Shown here: positions 28,693-37,520 of the stretch, piece by piece
Numbering within the stretch: the first letter of the stretch is position 1
Layout: the number at the start of each line of letters is the position of its first letter
Assembly: GCF_030316895.1 (NCBI RefSeq)
Contig: NZ_JASZYV010000002.1
Span: 1-64,000, forward strand
Direction: 5' to 3'
Source of the DNA: Variovorax dokdonensis
GTDB lineage: Bacteria > Pseudomonadota > Gammaproteobacteria > Burkholderiales > Burkholderiaceae_C
Length of the DNA stretch: 64,000 bases
Notes under the pieces: generated by a model
The model's input: the letters and a program-made list of their open reading frames with translations, nothing else
Told to the model about the DNA's origin: nothing
Databases searched by the model: none
Translations under genes and position numbers: made by a program

Positions 28693-29229
28693 TCAGCCGC
28701 GATTGAACAGGCTGCCCAGCGAGGCCAGCAGATCGTCCTGGTTGCCCAGGCCGCGATCGGGCACGCGGCCTTGCGGCGTGAACTGGTTGATCAACACCGG
28801 CAGCAGGCTCGCCAGCAGAGGAAGCAGAGTCTGTGCATTGATGCCCAGGCGAGAGGCCATGCTGTTGATGGTGTCGCTCCCCAGGGCTCCGTGCATCTGG
28901 TCGGGGGTGATCTGTTGATTCTCGCCATTGCCGACCCAGGAGCCGATCACGTCGCCCAGGCCGGCCTGCTCGAACTTGGAAACGAGCCCACCCAGTCCGC
29001 CTGCCTGCCCGTCGTTGGCGAGCAGGCCGCCCAGGACATCGGCCAGGCCACCTGATCCCATGCCCTCAGGCGCTGCGCCAGCGCCTCCGCGCGATCCGCC
29101 CAGCATGGCGTCAAGGCTGCCCAGTCCGGCAAGAGAGCCAAGGCCTTCGAGCCCGCCATTGCCCGATTGCTGCGGCTGCTGGCCGTTGGCGCTGAGCGCC
29201 TGGCTCAAGATCGAATCGAGTAGTCCCAT
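28693..29229 (-). CDS. YidB-family (DUF937) protein
   Basis: A 178-residue protein with the family start MGLLDSILSQAL, a Gly-rich middle with repeated LGGL units (about 30-90), and a conserved C-terminal half (QITPDQMHGALGSDTI, LLPLLASLLPVLINQFTPQGRVP). Function unknown; no membrane segments are certain. The ATG at 29229 has AGGAG upstream, and an upstream in-frame start would add 38 uncharacteristic residues. Confidence 0.88.
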   Translation of the reverse strand: MGLLDSILSQALSANGQQPQQSGNGGLEGLGSLAGLGSLDAMLGGSRGGAGAAPEGMGSGGLADVLGGLLANDGQAGGLGGLVSKFEQAGLGDVIGSWVGNGENQQITPDQMHGALGSDTINSMASRLGINAQTLLPLLASLLPVLINQFTPQGRVPDRGLGNQDDLLASLGSLFNRG

Positions 29230-29385
29230 GGTGTGCTCCTGGTTCCCTGGTGAATGGAGCGTCGCGGGCGCCTTTTTTGGGGCCACTGCTGACGCTGACG
29301 GCGCACGATTGTGCGCGCGTTTGGCTGCCCCGGTCATGCCCAAGCGTGACGAAGCGCGACACGCTCGCCCGACCGGCCAGGCGCC

Positions 29386-30126
29386 CTAGCCTGCAGTTGG
29401 ATTTGTCAGCAGTACGAGGGCCGCCAATGCTGCGCTTTCCGCCCGAAGCACGCGCGGTCCCAGGCTGACGGGCGCAAACCCGGCTTCCAGCGCGCGGGCC
29501 TCTTCGTCGCGGGATAGGCCACCTTCCGGGCCACTGAGCATCCAGCCGGCCGTACTAGCCGGCAGCGCTGCAGCCAGATTGGCGAGCGGCCGACTTTCGG
29601 GCGCCAGGCTGAGCAGCATGCGAGCAGTCTCTTTGCCGCTTGACGACGCAGTCGGCAGCCAGGCGCCAAAGTCCTGCACGGGATGGATCAGCGGCACACG
29701 ATTGCGCCCGCACTGCTCGCATGCGGAGGCCGCGATGGCCTCCCAGTGCGCGCGCTTCTTCTGCGCGCGTTCGCCAGACAGCCGCAGGACGCCGTGCGCG
29801 GTCTGCAGGGGCTGGATGCTGGCCACGCCAAGTTCGGTGGCTTTCTCGATCAGCCAGTCCATGCGCTCGTTGGCGGGCATGCCCAGCGCCAGGTGAACCG
29901 CGCGCGATGCTTCGCGCTCGACGGGGTCGTGGTCGGCGACCTCGACAACGACTTCGCTGCGCCCCATGCGTTGCACGGTGGCAGTGTGTTCACCGCCTTG
30001 GCCACTGAACAGGGTGATCACCGCACCCGGCTGGAGGCGCAGCACTTGCACATGACGCGCGGCGCCCGGCGGCAAGGACAGCGTATCGCCCGTGCGCAGT
30101 GGCTCGGGAACATGAAAGCGTGGCAT
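29386..30126 (-). CDS. rsmE: 16S rRNA (uracil1498-N3)-methyltransferase
   Basis: A SPOUT-class methyltransferase that methylates U1498 of 16S rRNA. It is 246 residues. The N-terminal PUA-like part begins MPRFHVPEPL. The C-terminal knot shows the SAM-binding motifs LSGPEGGLSRDEEARA and SLGPRVLRAESAALAAL. MPANERMDWLIEKATELGV is also characteristic of the family. It lies 26 bp downstream of the AmgK-like kinase gene on the same strand. Confidence 0.95.
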   Translation of the reverse strand: MPRFHVPEPLRTGDTLSLPPGAARHVQVLRLQPGAVITLFSGQGGEHTATVQRMGRSEVVVEVADHDPVEREASRAVHLALGMPANERMDWLIEKATELGVASIQPLQTAHGVLRLSGERAQKKRAHWEAIAASACEQCGRNRVPLIHPVQDFGAWLPTASSSGKETARMLLSLAPESRPLANLAAALPASTAGWMLSGPEGGLSRDEEARALEAGFAPVSLGPRVLRAESAALAALVLLTNPTAG

Positions 30127-30152
30127 GGCTGGAGGGCGCGTAGGCCTGGACG

Positions 30153-31247
30153 CTAGACGCGTCCGAAGGCGTAGCCGCTTTGCTGGTGGATGCCCTCGAC
30201 TTCGTCCACCAGGCGCAGCAGCGGCGTCAACTCGCGGTAGCGGCTGGCCGTAGCCCGGATGTAGCCGATGAAGCGCGGCGTGTCGGCCAGGTAGCGCGGC
30301 TTGCCGTCGCGCAGTGTCAGGCGGGCAAAGATGCCGGCCACCTTCAGATGGCGCTGCAAGCCCATCCATTCGACGGCCCGGTAGAACATGCCGAAGTCAT
30401 CGTCGACCGGCAGCCCGGCCTTGCGCGCCTTTTGCCAATAGCGGACCGTGACGTCGAGCACAAATTCTTCGTCCCAGCTGAGAAACGCATCGCGCGTGAG
30501 GCAGGCGATGTCGTAAGTGATGGGGCCATACACCGCGTCCTGGAAGTCGAGCACCCCCAACCGGCCGCCGGCGGGATCCACCATCAAGTTGCGCGGCATG
30601 AAGTCGCGATGCACGAAGACGCTTGGGGAGGCGAGGTTGGTACGCACCACGGCATCGAAGGTCGACGCGAGCGTCTGAGCCAGCTTGCCCTCCACCGCGA
30701 CGCCACGGTGCCGAGCCAGATACCAGTCAGGGAACAGTGCCAGTTCCCGGCGCAGCAAGGCCTCGTCGTAGTTCGGGAGCACGTTCGGCTCGGACGCCAG
30801 TTGCCATGCGATCAGCGCGTCCGTGGCGTCTTCGAACGCTGGCAGTGCGGCCTGAGGTTGTGCCGGATCGAGCACGTCGAGCAGGGTCTGGCTGCCCAGG
30901 TCGTCGAGCAGCATGAATCCCTGCGGCGCGTCCCAGTTCAGCACCTGGGGCGCCTTCACGCCGGCCTTGGCCATCAGTGCGGCGACCTTGACGAAGGGGG
31001 CGCTGTCTTCCTTGTCCGTCGGCGCGTCCATGATGATGCGCGAACCCTGCGCCGCATCGATCCGGAAGTAGCGGCGAAAGCTCGCGTCCGCCGACGCCGG
31101 CCGGACCGAGGACGCGATCAGTTGGTGGGCCGGGGCGACGCGCGCCAGCCACTCTGAAAAGGCTCGTTCGCGGGCCGCGTCGTTCCAGGCAATGGCGCCG
31201 GGCGCCTGGGCATTTGCGCCGGCCTCTGGAGTCGGGGAATCTGTCAT
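30153..31247 (-). CDS. amgK: AmgK-like N-acetylmuramate/N-acetylglucosamine kinase
   Basis: A 364-residue aminoglycoside-phosphotransferase-fold kinase. Catalytic features are VHRDFMPRNLMVDP (catalytic Asp and Asn) and LGVLDFQDAVYGPITYDIACL (metal Asp). In Pseudomonas the same kind of kinase, AmgK, phosphorylates MurNAc at C1 in anabolic peptidoglycan recycling and lies next to lptD. The divergent arrangement with lptD is conserved here, which supports the assignment. The partner enzyme MurU is encoded at 49653-50372, not adjacent. A minus-strand TAGAAT (31257-31262) just before the ATG suggests a nearly leaderless message. Confidence 0.82.
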   Translation of the reverse strand: MTDSPTPEAGANAQAPGAIAWNDAARERAFSEWLARVAPAHQLIASSVRPASADASFRRYFRIDAAQGSRIIMDAPTDKEDSAPFVKVAALMAKAGVKAPQVLNWDAPQGFMLLDDLGSQTLLDVLDPAQPQAALPAFEDATDALIAWQLASEPNVLPNYDEALLRRELALFPDWYLARHRGVAVEGKLAQTLASTFDAVVRTNLASPSVFVHRDFMPRNLMVDPAGGRLGVLDFQDAVYGPITYDIACLTRDAFLSWDEEFVLDVTVRYWQKARKAGLPVDDDFGMFYRAVEWMGLQRHLKVAGIFARLTLRDGKPRYLADTPRFIGYIRATASRYRELTPLLRLVDEVEGIHQQSGYAFGRV

Positions 31248-31417
31248 GGATAATCGATTCTACAAATGAGTCCGGTGGCGGCTGCGCCGGGCATTCACAA
31301 GGGACTCATGCCGGCCCCAAGTTTCAAAAGCTTTCCAGAAAGCTCTGCCCAAAGCCCCCAGAGCCATCGCCGCGATGTTGCCTGTCACACTTCCTGACTC
31401 TGTCACTCCGTCAACGA

Positions 31418-33850
31418 ATGCCTGAATCGACCCGTGCCAACCGGCGCCGGTCAGGCCCGCCCATTCCGCTGGCCCTGCTGTCGGCAGCGTTGCTGCACGC
31501 ACCCTGGGCCGCTGCGCAGTCGCCGCAGACCGATCCCACCGACCCGCTCACCGGCCCGCTGCAGTTGCGCTCGACGCCCCAGCTCGCCGAGGATGTCCCA
31601 AGAGGCCTGCGGGGGCTGCTGCCCAGCTTCATCACGGGCGACAAGATCAGCGGCCAGCCCGACCTGGGAACCGTGGTCGAAGGCAACGCGGTGGTGCGCA
31701 GGGGCGATACGGTCATCCATGCCGACCGGCTCGAGTACTACCAGCCGACCGACACCGCCCGCGCCACCGGCAACGTGCGTGTCAATCTGGCCGGCAACGT
31801 CTACGAGGGGCCGGCGCTGCAGCTCAAGCTCGAAACCTACCAGGGCTTCTTCGACAACGTCCGCTATCGCTTTCTGATCAACGGCGGCCACGGCGAAGCA
31901 TCGCGGGTGGATTTCGTCGACCAGAACGTGGCGATCGCGCACAACGCCAGTTACACCACCTGCCGCCGGGAGGACTTCCCGGGGTGGACGCCCGACTGGG
32001 TGCTCAACGCGGCATCGATCCAGACCGACAAGGAGGAAGACATCGGCGTCGCCAAGGACGCGCGCATGACCTTCATGGGCGTGACCACGCCGCCCCTGCC
32101 GTCGATCAGCTTCCCCCTGTCAGGTGCACGCAAGAGCGGTTGGCTGCCACCCATCATCGGGTTGGACAACACCAACGGCTTCGAGCTGAACATGCCGTAC
32201 TACTGGAATATCGCGCCCAATCGCGATGCCACCGTGACGCCCACCATCATGAGCAAGCGCGGCATCAACCTGGGCACCGAGTTCCGATACCTCGAAAGCA
32301 CCTACAGCGGCGAGGCGCGGGTCGACTACATGCCCGAGGATCAACTGCGCAACATGGACCGCTGGGGTGTCTGGGCCAGGCATCAGCAGACGTTCGATGC
32401 CAAGTGGCTGGGGCTGGACAGCCTGGGCGCGAGCATCAACATCAATCGCGTGAGCGACAACGACTACTGGAGCGACTTCTCGCACACGCCGTCGCCCACG
32501 CAGCGCCTCCTGTCGTCCGACGCCACGCTGAACTGGGCGCGTGGCGACTGGTACGGCAAGGTCAGTGCCCTGTCCTACCAGACGCTGCAGGCGGCCGACT
32601 CGATCATCGTGCCGCCGTACGACCGCGTGCCGCAACTCACGGCCAACTACGACAAGTTTGCGCTGCCTGGCGGTTTCGACTTCAGCTTCAACGCGGACTA
32701 CACGCGCTTTCGCGGTGATCCCGCCTTGCAGCGTCTGCTCTACCCCGGGCTGCCCGACCAGCCCGATGGCGAGCGCATGTTCGGCGTCCTGAGTCTGAGC
32801 CGGCCGTTCCTGACGCCCGGCACTTTCGTCATTCCGAAGGTGATGCTCAACGGCACCGCCTACCAGTTCGACGAGTCTTACTACGGCGCCACCAGCGCCA
32901 CGCGCGTTCTGCCCACCTTCAGCCTCGACAGCGGCTTGATCTTCGAGCGCGACACCAGTTTCTTTGGCCGCCGGTTCACTCAGACGCTGGAGCCGCGGGC
33001 CTTCTACACCTACACGCCGTTCAAGGACCAGAGCAACCTGCCGGTGTACGACTCGGCGCAGAACGACTTCAACTTCGCCACCGTCTACACCGAGAACGTG
33101 TACTCAGGCTACGACCGGATCGCGGACAACAATATGGCCACCGTGGGCCTGACTTCGCGCCTGATCGATCCGGACACCGGCGCGGAGGCGGTTCGCCTAG
33201 GCGTCGCCCAGCGCATTCGCTTCAGGGATCAACAAGTGACGCTGCCGGGCCAGGCGCCCATCACCGACCGGCTCAGCGACATCCTGCTGGGTGCGCAGGT
33301 CAACTGGACGCCCAAGTGGTCGACGGACGGCACCGTCCAATACAACCCGGACACGCGCGAGTCCAGTCGGACCACGCTGGGCGCGCGCTACAGCCCGGGT
33401 CCCTATCGCTACCTCTCGGCTGCCTATCGCTACCAGCAGGATTCGACCGTCTATGCCAACGATGGCAACCGCTCGGTCGACGTCTCCTGGCAATGGCCGC
33501 TCAACGACCTGTGGGGTGACTCAGGCAAGGACCTCGGTCCAGGACGCGGCGAGGGCGGCAACCGCTGGTATGCCGTCGGCCGTCTCAATTACAGTCTCGA
33601 CGACAACAAGCTGACCGACGGTATCGTCGGTTTGGAATACGATGCCTGCTGCTGGATCGGTCGGGTGGTGCTGGAGCGCCTGACCACCGGTCAGGCGACC
33701 GCCAATACGCGGCTGATGTTCCAGCTGGAATTTGTCGGCTTCGCGGCCGTCGGCACCAGCCCGCTGCGCAGCCTGCGGCAGAACATCCGGGGCTACACGC
33801 CACTGCGGCAGGACTATCCAAGCCCGAGCCGCTTCACCCAGTACGACTGA
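31418..33850 (+). CDS. lptD: LPS-assembly protein LptD
   Basis: The outer-membrane barrel that inserts LPS in the outer leaflet together with LptE. It is 810 residues. A signal peptide (about 1-34, ending HAPWAAAQ) is followed by the OstA-type jellyroll (about 85-200) and a large beta-barrel. Only three cysteines are evident: Cys182 (YTTCRRED) and the adjacent pair in DACCWIG near residue 745. The first N-terminal cysteine of the E. coli protein has no counterpart, but one cross-domain disulfide remains possible. It is followed at 19 bp by surA, its folding chaperone. Confidence 0.95.
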   Translation: MPESTRANRRRSGPPIPLALLSAALLHAPWAAAQSPQTDPTDPLTGPLQLRSTPQLAEDVPRGLRGLLPSFITGDKISGQPDLGTVVEGNAVVRRGDTVIHADRLEYYQPTDTARATGNVRVNLAGNVYEGPALQLKLETYQGFFDNVRYRFLINGGHGEASRVDFVDQNVAIAHNASYTTCRREDFPGWTPDWVLNAASIQTDKEEDIGVAKDARMTFMGVTTPPLPSISFPLSGARKSGWLPPIIGLDNTNGFELNMPYYWNIAPNRDATVTPTIMSKRGINLGTEFRYLESTYSGEARVDYMPEDQLRNMDRWGVWARHQQTFDAKWLGLDSLGASININRVSDNDYWSDFSHTPSPTQRLLSSDATLNWARGDWYGKVSALSYQTLQAADSIIVPPYDRVPQLTANYDKFALPGGFDFSFNADYTRFRGDPALQRLLYPGLPDQPDGERMFGVLSLSRPFLTPGTFVIPKVMLNGTAYQFDESYYGATSATRVLPTFSLDSGLIFERDTSFFGRRFTQTLEPRAFYTYTPFKDQSNLPVYDSAQNDFNFATVYTENVYSGYDRIADNNMATVGLTSRLIDPDTGAEAVRLGVAQRIRFRDQQVTLPGQAPITDRLSDILLGAQVNWTPKWSTDGTVQYNPDTRESSRTTLGARYSPGPYRYLSAAYRYQQDSTVYANDGNRSVDVSWQWPLNDLWGDSGKDLGPGRGEGGNRWYAVGRLNYSLDDNKLTDGIVGLEYDACCWIGRVVLERLTTGQATANTRLMFQLEFVGFAAVGTSPLRSLRQNIRGYTPLRQDYPSPSRFTQYD

Positions 33851-33869
33851 AATTGACCGAAGGCCAGCT

Positions 33870-35279
33870 ATGAGCCATCTCCGAACCTCCCCAAGCCCCC
33901 TTCGCATCACGGCATTGGCCGCATTGGCCATCCTGGCAGGCAGCGCCAATGCGCAGGGCATTACCGATTTCATGCGCGCACGGCCGCCGCAGCTGCGGGC
34001 ACCGTCGCCCACCCCTGCTCCGACGGCGGTGGCGCCCGGTACCCAGCGGGTTGCCCAGTACATCGTGGCGCTGGTCAACTCCGAGCCGATCACGAACTCC
34101 GAAGTGCAGAACCGGATCGAGCGCGTTGTTCGCCAGGGCGGCGCCGAGGTGCAGCGCATTCCGGCGGCTGAGCTCAACCGGCTGGCCTTGGAGCGCATCA
34201 TTACCGAGAAGGCGCAATTGCAGACGGCCCGGGAAGCGGGTATCAAGATCGACGACCTTGCCGTCGATCAGGCGGTCGAGAACGTGGCCCGCCAAAACCA
34301 GATCTCGGTGGCGGAAATGCGGCGCCAGCTCGAGGCGTCGGGCGATTCCATGGAAGCCTTCCGCCAGGACGTTCGCTCGCAACTCCTCCTGCTTCGCCTG
34401 CGCGAGCGCGAGGTCGAGCCGAAGGTGCGGGTCACCGACCTGGAGGTCGACCAATACCTGCAGGAACAACGCGACAAGGCAGGCGGCGCGGCTGCCCCAG
34501 AAGAGATCAACTTGGCGCAGGTGCTTGTGGCGCTGCCGGAAAACGCGAGCGCGGATCGGGTGGCCAAGGCCGAGCAAAAGGCGCAGGACATCGCCCGGCG
34601 CGCCCGCGCAGGCGAAGACTTCGGGGCGCTGGCGCGTGAATTCTCCGATTCACCCGACAAGGCCAACGGCGGGGCGATGGGCCTGCGGGCCGCGGATCGC
34701 TACCCCGCGCTCTTTACCAACGCCGTGGCAGCCACCCAGGTTGGTGGGGTTGCCGGGCCGGTGCGCTCCAGCGCCGGCTTTCACGTCCTGAAGGTCGTCT
34801 CCAAGGCCAAGCTCGGGGACGGTGCGACCATCACCCAGACCAAGGTGCGGCACATCCTCCTGCGCGTGGACGACAAGCGCAGTACGGCGCAGGCCGTCGC
34901 GACCTTGGGCGACTTCAAGCGGCGCATCGAAGCCGGTACGGCGACCTTCGAAGGCCTGGCGCGTGACAACTCGCAAGACGGCAGCGCCAGGGACGGGGGC
35001 GAACTCGGCTGGTCGCGCCCGGGCTTGTTCGTTCCGGAATTCGAGGACGCGATGAATCGACTTGCGAAGGGCCAGGTCAGCGATCCGGTGGTCAGCCGTT
35101 TCGGCGTCCACCTGATCCAGGTCGAAGACCGGCGTGAGGCCAAGCTGTCGCAGGCCGAGCAACGCGATGCCGCCCGGGCCGCACTTCGCGAAAAGCGCCT
35201 GGAGGAAGCCTACGAGACCTGGAGCCAGGAGGTGCGGGCTCGCGCCTACGTGGAGTACCGCCAGCCACCGCAAAGCTGA
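33870..35279 (+). CDS. surA: Periplasmic peptidyl-prolyl isomerase/chaperone SurA
   Basis: An outer-membrane-protein chaperone of 469 residues. A signal peptide (1-28, ending GSANA) precedes the N-terminal chaperone domain (about 55-210). Two parvulin domains follow (about 215-315 and 325-430), the second with [12 protein letters not shown] at its end. The gene sits between lptD and rsmA as in many proteobacteria; pdxA, which often intervenes, is absent. Its substrates include LptD itself. Confidence 0.95.
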   Translation: MSHLRTSPSPLRITALAALAILAGSANAQGITDFMRARPPQLRAPSPTPAPTAVAPGTQRVAQYIVALVNSEPITNSEVQNRIERVVRQGGAEVQRIPAAELNRLALERIITEKAQLQTAREAGIKIDDLAVDQAVENVARQNQISVAEMRRQLEASGDSMEAFRQDVRSQLLLLRLREREVEPKVRVTDLEVDQYLQEQRDKAGGAAAPEEINLAQVLVALPENASADRVAKAEQKAQDIARRARAGEDFGALAREFSDSPDKANGGAMGLRAADRYPALFTNAVAATQVGGVAGPVRSSAGFHVLKVVSKAKLGDGATITQTKVRHILLRVDDKRSTAQAVATLGDFKRRIEAGTATFEGLARDNSQDGSARDGGELGWSRPGLFVPEFEDAMNRLAKGQVSDPVVSRFGVHLIQVEDRREAKLSQAEQRDAARAALREKRLEEAYETWSQEVRARAYVEYRQPPQS

Positions 35280-35304
35280 ACGCGCGCGGCTCCTGGTTCC
35301 CCGG

Positions 35305-36102
35305 ATGAAGCACATTCCTCGCAAGCGTTTCGGCCAGCATTTCCTGTCCGACGGCGCGATCATCGATGCCATCGTGCGCGCCATCGCGCCGAAGCCGGGC
35401 GATCCGATGGTGGAAATCGGTCCCGGACTGGCAGCGCTCACCCAGCCGCTGGTCGAGCGCCTGGGCCGCTTGTCGGTGATCGAACTCGATCGCGACCTCG
35501 CACAGCGCCTTCGCGCACATGCCCAACTGTCGGTCATCGAGTCGGACGTGCTCAAGGTGGATTTCCGCGCCCTCGCGGCCGAACTTGCGGCGGGCAATGA
35601 TCGCGGCGGTTTGCGGGTGGTTGGCAACCTGCCCTACAACATTTCCACGCCGATCCTTTTTCACCTTCTGGACAGCGCCGACGTCATTGCCGATCAGCAT
35701 TTCATGCTGCAAAAAGAGGTGATCGACCGGATGCTGGCGCAGCCAGCCACCGCCGATTACGGGCGCCTGAGCGTCATGCTGCAGTGGCGCTACGAGATGG
35801 AAGACGTACTGTTCGTTCCACCCGAAAGTTTCGATCCCCCGCCACGGGTGGACAGCGCGGTCGTACGCATGGTGCCGCGCGCTTCACCGGCGGTGGTCGA
35901 CTTCGCTCAGCTTGAGAAGATCGTCCAGGTTGCATTCAGCCAGCGCCGCAAACTGCTGCGTCACACGCTGGGCCGGTGGCTGGACGATGCGGGTTTCGGC
36001 GGGCAGTTCGACACACAGCGCCGGGCCGAAGAGGTGCCGGTTGCCGAATACGTCGCCCTTGCGCAGACCGTGAGGGCGGCTGCCGTGCCAGACGGTGGTT
36101 GA
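35305..36102 (+). CDS. rsmA: 16S rRNA (adenine1518/1519-N6)-dimethyltransferase
   Basis: KsgA/RsmA dimethylates two adjacent adenosines near the 3' end of 16S rRNA. It is 265 residues. Visible are [12 protein letters not shown] motif [15 protein letters not shown], the acidic IELDRD, and the catalytic motif NLPYNIS (N-L-P-Y). The C-terminal helical domain contains [15 protein letters not shown]. It is the last gene of lptD-surA-rsmA and is followed by a terminator. Confidence 0.96.
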   Translation: MKHIPRKRFGQHFLSDGAIIDAIVRAIAPKPGDPMVEIGPGLAALTQPLVERLGRLSVIELDRDLAQRLRAHAQLSVIESDVLKVDFRALAAELAAGNDRGGLRVVGNLPYNISTPILFHLLDSADVIADQHFMLQKEVIDRMLAQPATADYGRLSVMLQWRYEMEDVLFVPPESFDPPPRVDSAVVRMVPRASPAVVDFAQLEKIVQVAFSQRRKLLRHTLGRWLDDAGFGGQFDTQRRAEEVPVAEYVALAQTVRAAAVPDGG

Positions 36103-36149
36103 GCGACGGGCTGCATGGCTGGCGGCCCTCGCCACACACTCGCCAAAGA

Positions 36150-36183
36150 AAAAAAGCCCGTCTTGCAGGACGGGCTTTCTTTC
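36150..36183. terminator. Bidirectional intrinsic terminator
   Basis: A-run, then AAAGCCCGTC-TTGCAG-GACGGGCTTT and a T-rich tail. It serves rsmA (plus strand) and transcripts from the RNase-barstar side (minus strand). Confidence 0.85.
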
Positions 36184-36207
36184 GGGGGGAAGCGTAGGAA
36201 GGTTGCC

Positions 36208-36297
36208 TTAAGCAGCAGCCATCCAGTAACCCGCGTTGAACGGGCTGCTCATGCGCAGTGCCAGAGGCGACACGTCGAGCAGTTTGTCCGTGGGCAT
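36208..36297 (-). CDS. Candidate 29-residue small protein downstream of barstar
   Basis: A short open frame starting at ATG 36297 and ending in GYWMAAA at 36208. The frame is open further upstream as far as the end of the barstar gene, in another phase and without a usual start codon. Third codon positions are strongly G/C-rich, as in the real genes around it, and the terminator lies 25 bp after the stop. The ribosome binding site (GAAAAG) is weak. No family is recognised. It may be a genuine micro-protein, a displaced C-terminal piece, or chance. Confidence 0.3.
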   Translation of the reverse strand: MPTDKLLDVSPLALRMSSPFNAGYWMAAA

Positions 36298-36341
36298 CTT
36301 TTCAGCCGACAGTTCGTCGACTGCGATCGCTTCCGTCGGTT

Positions 36342-36405
36342 CGGGAACAGCGGTTCCCTGGGCCTCGTTCGCCCGTTCTGCTTGGCCGGCTGGTGCAGAA
36401 CGGGC
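36342..36405 (-). other. Structured region at the end of the barstar gene
   Basis: Two hairpins. GCCCGTTCTGC (36371-36381) is a perfect 11-base inverted repeat with GCAGAACGGGC (36395-36405), and the right arm touches the barstar stop codon. A smaller GGGAAC-AGCG-GTTCCC lies at about 36342-36357. Neither is followed by a T-run on the minus strand, so a stability or processing role is more likely than simple termination. Confidence 0.45.
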
Positions 36406-36836
36406 TACAGAAAAGAATAGAAGCAGCGGAATGGAATCTTGCGATCACCCCAGTAGTCGGAGGCGTCGCGGAAGATGTCGAGCAGTTGCTCGCGCGCTTC
36501 CTTGTCGAACTTGGCGTTGGCGGGAATGTGCTCCAGAACGACCACGAAGCCGGGCTGCGGACCCGATTTGTGAAGCGGGTCGGTCATGCAGTCATACAGC
36601 GCATCGAAATTCTTGCCGAAGTGCGCCGGGAACATGAACTGCTGGGCGATCAGGTCAAGCACGTCCTGCTTGCTCTGTGCGCTGCTCAGGTTGGCATAGA
36701 GGAAGTGCTGGCCACTGGCGTGTGCCACTTCCTGCAGATCGCTCACGCGAAATGCGCGGATCGACTGCACGATGTTGGGTCGCACGCCCCGAAGGGATAC
36801 GTTCGTCTCCACTGGTCTTTCCATAGTCGTCAACAT
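36405..36836 (-). CDS. Barstar-family ribonuclease inhibitor
   Basis: A 143-residue barstar-like protein that should bind and block the cognate RNase in the cytoplasm. The barstar fold is suggested by LIAQQFMFPAHFGKNFDALYDCMTD (quoted only in part: FGKNFDALYDCM) and the C-terminal strand RKIPFRCFYSF. An N-terminal extension of about 40 residues precedes the domain. ATG codons at 36836 and 36824 are both possible starts. It lies 48 bp downstream of the secreted RNase gene, on the same strand, which forms the classic barnase-barstar pair. Confidence 0.88.
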   Translation of the reverse strand: MLTTMERPVETNVSLRGVRPNIVQSIRAFRVSDLQEVAHASGQHFLYANLSSAQSKQDVLDLIAQQFMFPAHFGKNFDALYDCMTDPLHKSGPQPGFVVVLEHIPANAKFDKEAREQLLDIFRDASDYWGDRKIPFRCFYSFL

Positions 36837-36884
36837 AAACGTCAGGCGCGTCTGGCGCGCCGCTGGTCTCCATAACCTGTCATC

Positions 36885-37328
36885 TCAATGCTCGGGGTGC
36901 GGCACGATGCGACGAAAGCTCGCATAGTGATCCGCCGTGTACCAGCATGCTTGCGGTGCTTTTCGCTTGCCACCGCACACGATGCGACGCGCCCCGCGAT
37001 CACGCGAGCCAGGTGTGTCGACCGTATATTCACGATAGTGGCCACGCGGCTCGCGCGGCAGCAGGCGTTCTCGATTGCCGAACACGCTGCCGTCCTTGTC
37101 GTACCGGAACGGACCGCCATCGAAAATGGCTTCATAGGTTCGACGCCCCTCGGGTGGCAATTCGGACAGCGCGATGGTGGTCGCGCGATCGGCCTGGACG
37201 CCAGTACTGCCGCTCCATTCGCGCGCCAGCGCCTGCGAGCCTCCTGCCACCAATGTCGCGAATGCCAATCCGGTGATGGCGATCTTCGCAACAGACGACT
37301 TGAGGCAGACAAGTGCCACGATGGACAA
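36885..37328 (-). CDS. Secreted barnase-type (N1/T1 family) guanyl-specific ribonuclease
   Basis: A 147-residue protein with an N-terminal signal sequence (hydrophobic AKIAITGLAFATLVAG, then ALA cleavage near residue 35). The mature domain matches microbial guanyl RNases: FDGGPFRYDKDGSVFGNRE, then GHYREYTVDTPG with the probable catalytic Glu, GARRIVCGG with the Arg, and TADHYASF with the catalytic His. Two cysteines (VCGG and ACWY) may form a disulfide. The start is TTG at 37328 or GTG at 37319; neither has a good ribosome binding site. The barstar gene downstream gives self-protection. Confidence 0.88.
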   Translation of the reverse strand: MSIVALVCLKSSVAKIAITGLAFATLVAGGSQALAREWSGSTGVQADRATTIALSELPPEGRRTYEAIFDGGPFRYDKDGSVFGNRERLLPREPRGHYREYTVDTPGSRDRGARRIVCGGKRKAPQACWYTADHYASFRRIVPHPEH

Positions 37329-37443
37329 CGCTATTTAGGAAGCGGGGGCAGCTGGTCGAAGAAGCCTTTTCTCCGCCATTCCCTTAAGGGTTAACCCGCA
37401 AATTCAAGCCCGCCAGTGTGCACGAATTGCGTGCAAATAGCAA

Positions 37444-37470
37444 GGGCCTGCTCAATTGTTGAGCAGGCCC
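37444..37470 (-). terminator. Hairpin downstream of maeB
   Basis: GGGCCTGCTCAA-TTG-TTGAGCAGGCCC is a perfect 12-base-pair stem located 50 bp after the maeB stop. The sequence after it on the minus strand (TTGCTATTTGC) is only moderately T-rich, so it is a probable rather than certain terminator. Confidence 0.6.
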
Positions 37471-37520
37471 CCAGGTCGCAGATGGCTCGTTAAGTTGGCG
37501 CTCGCTAGCGTCAACAGTGT

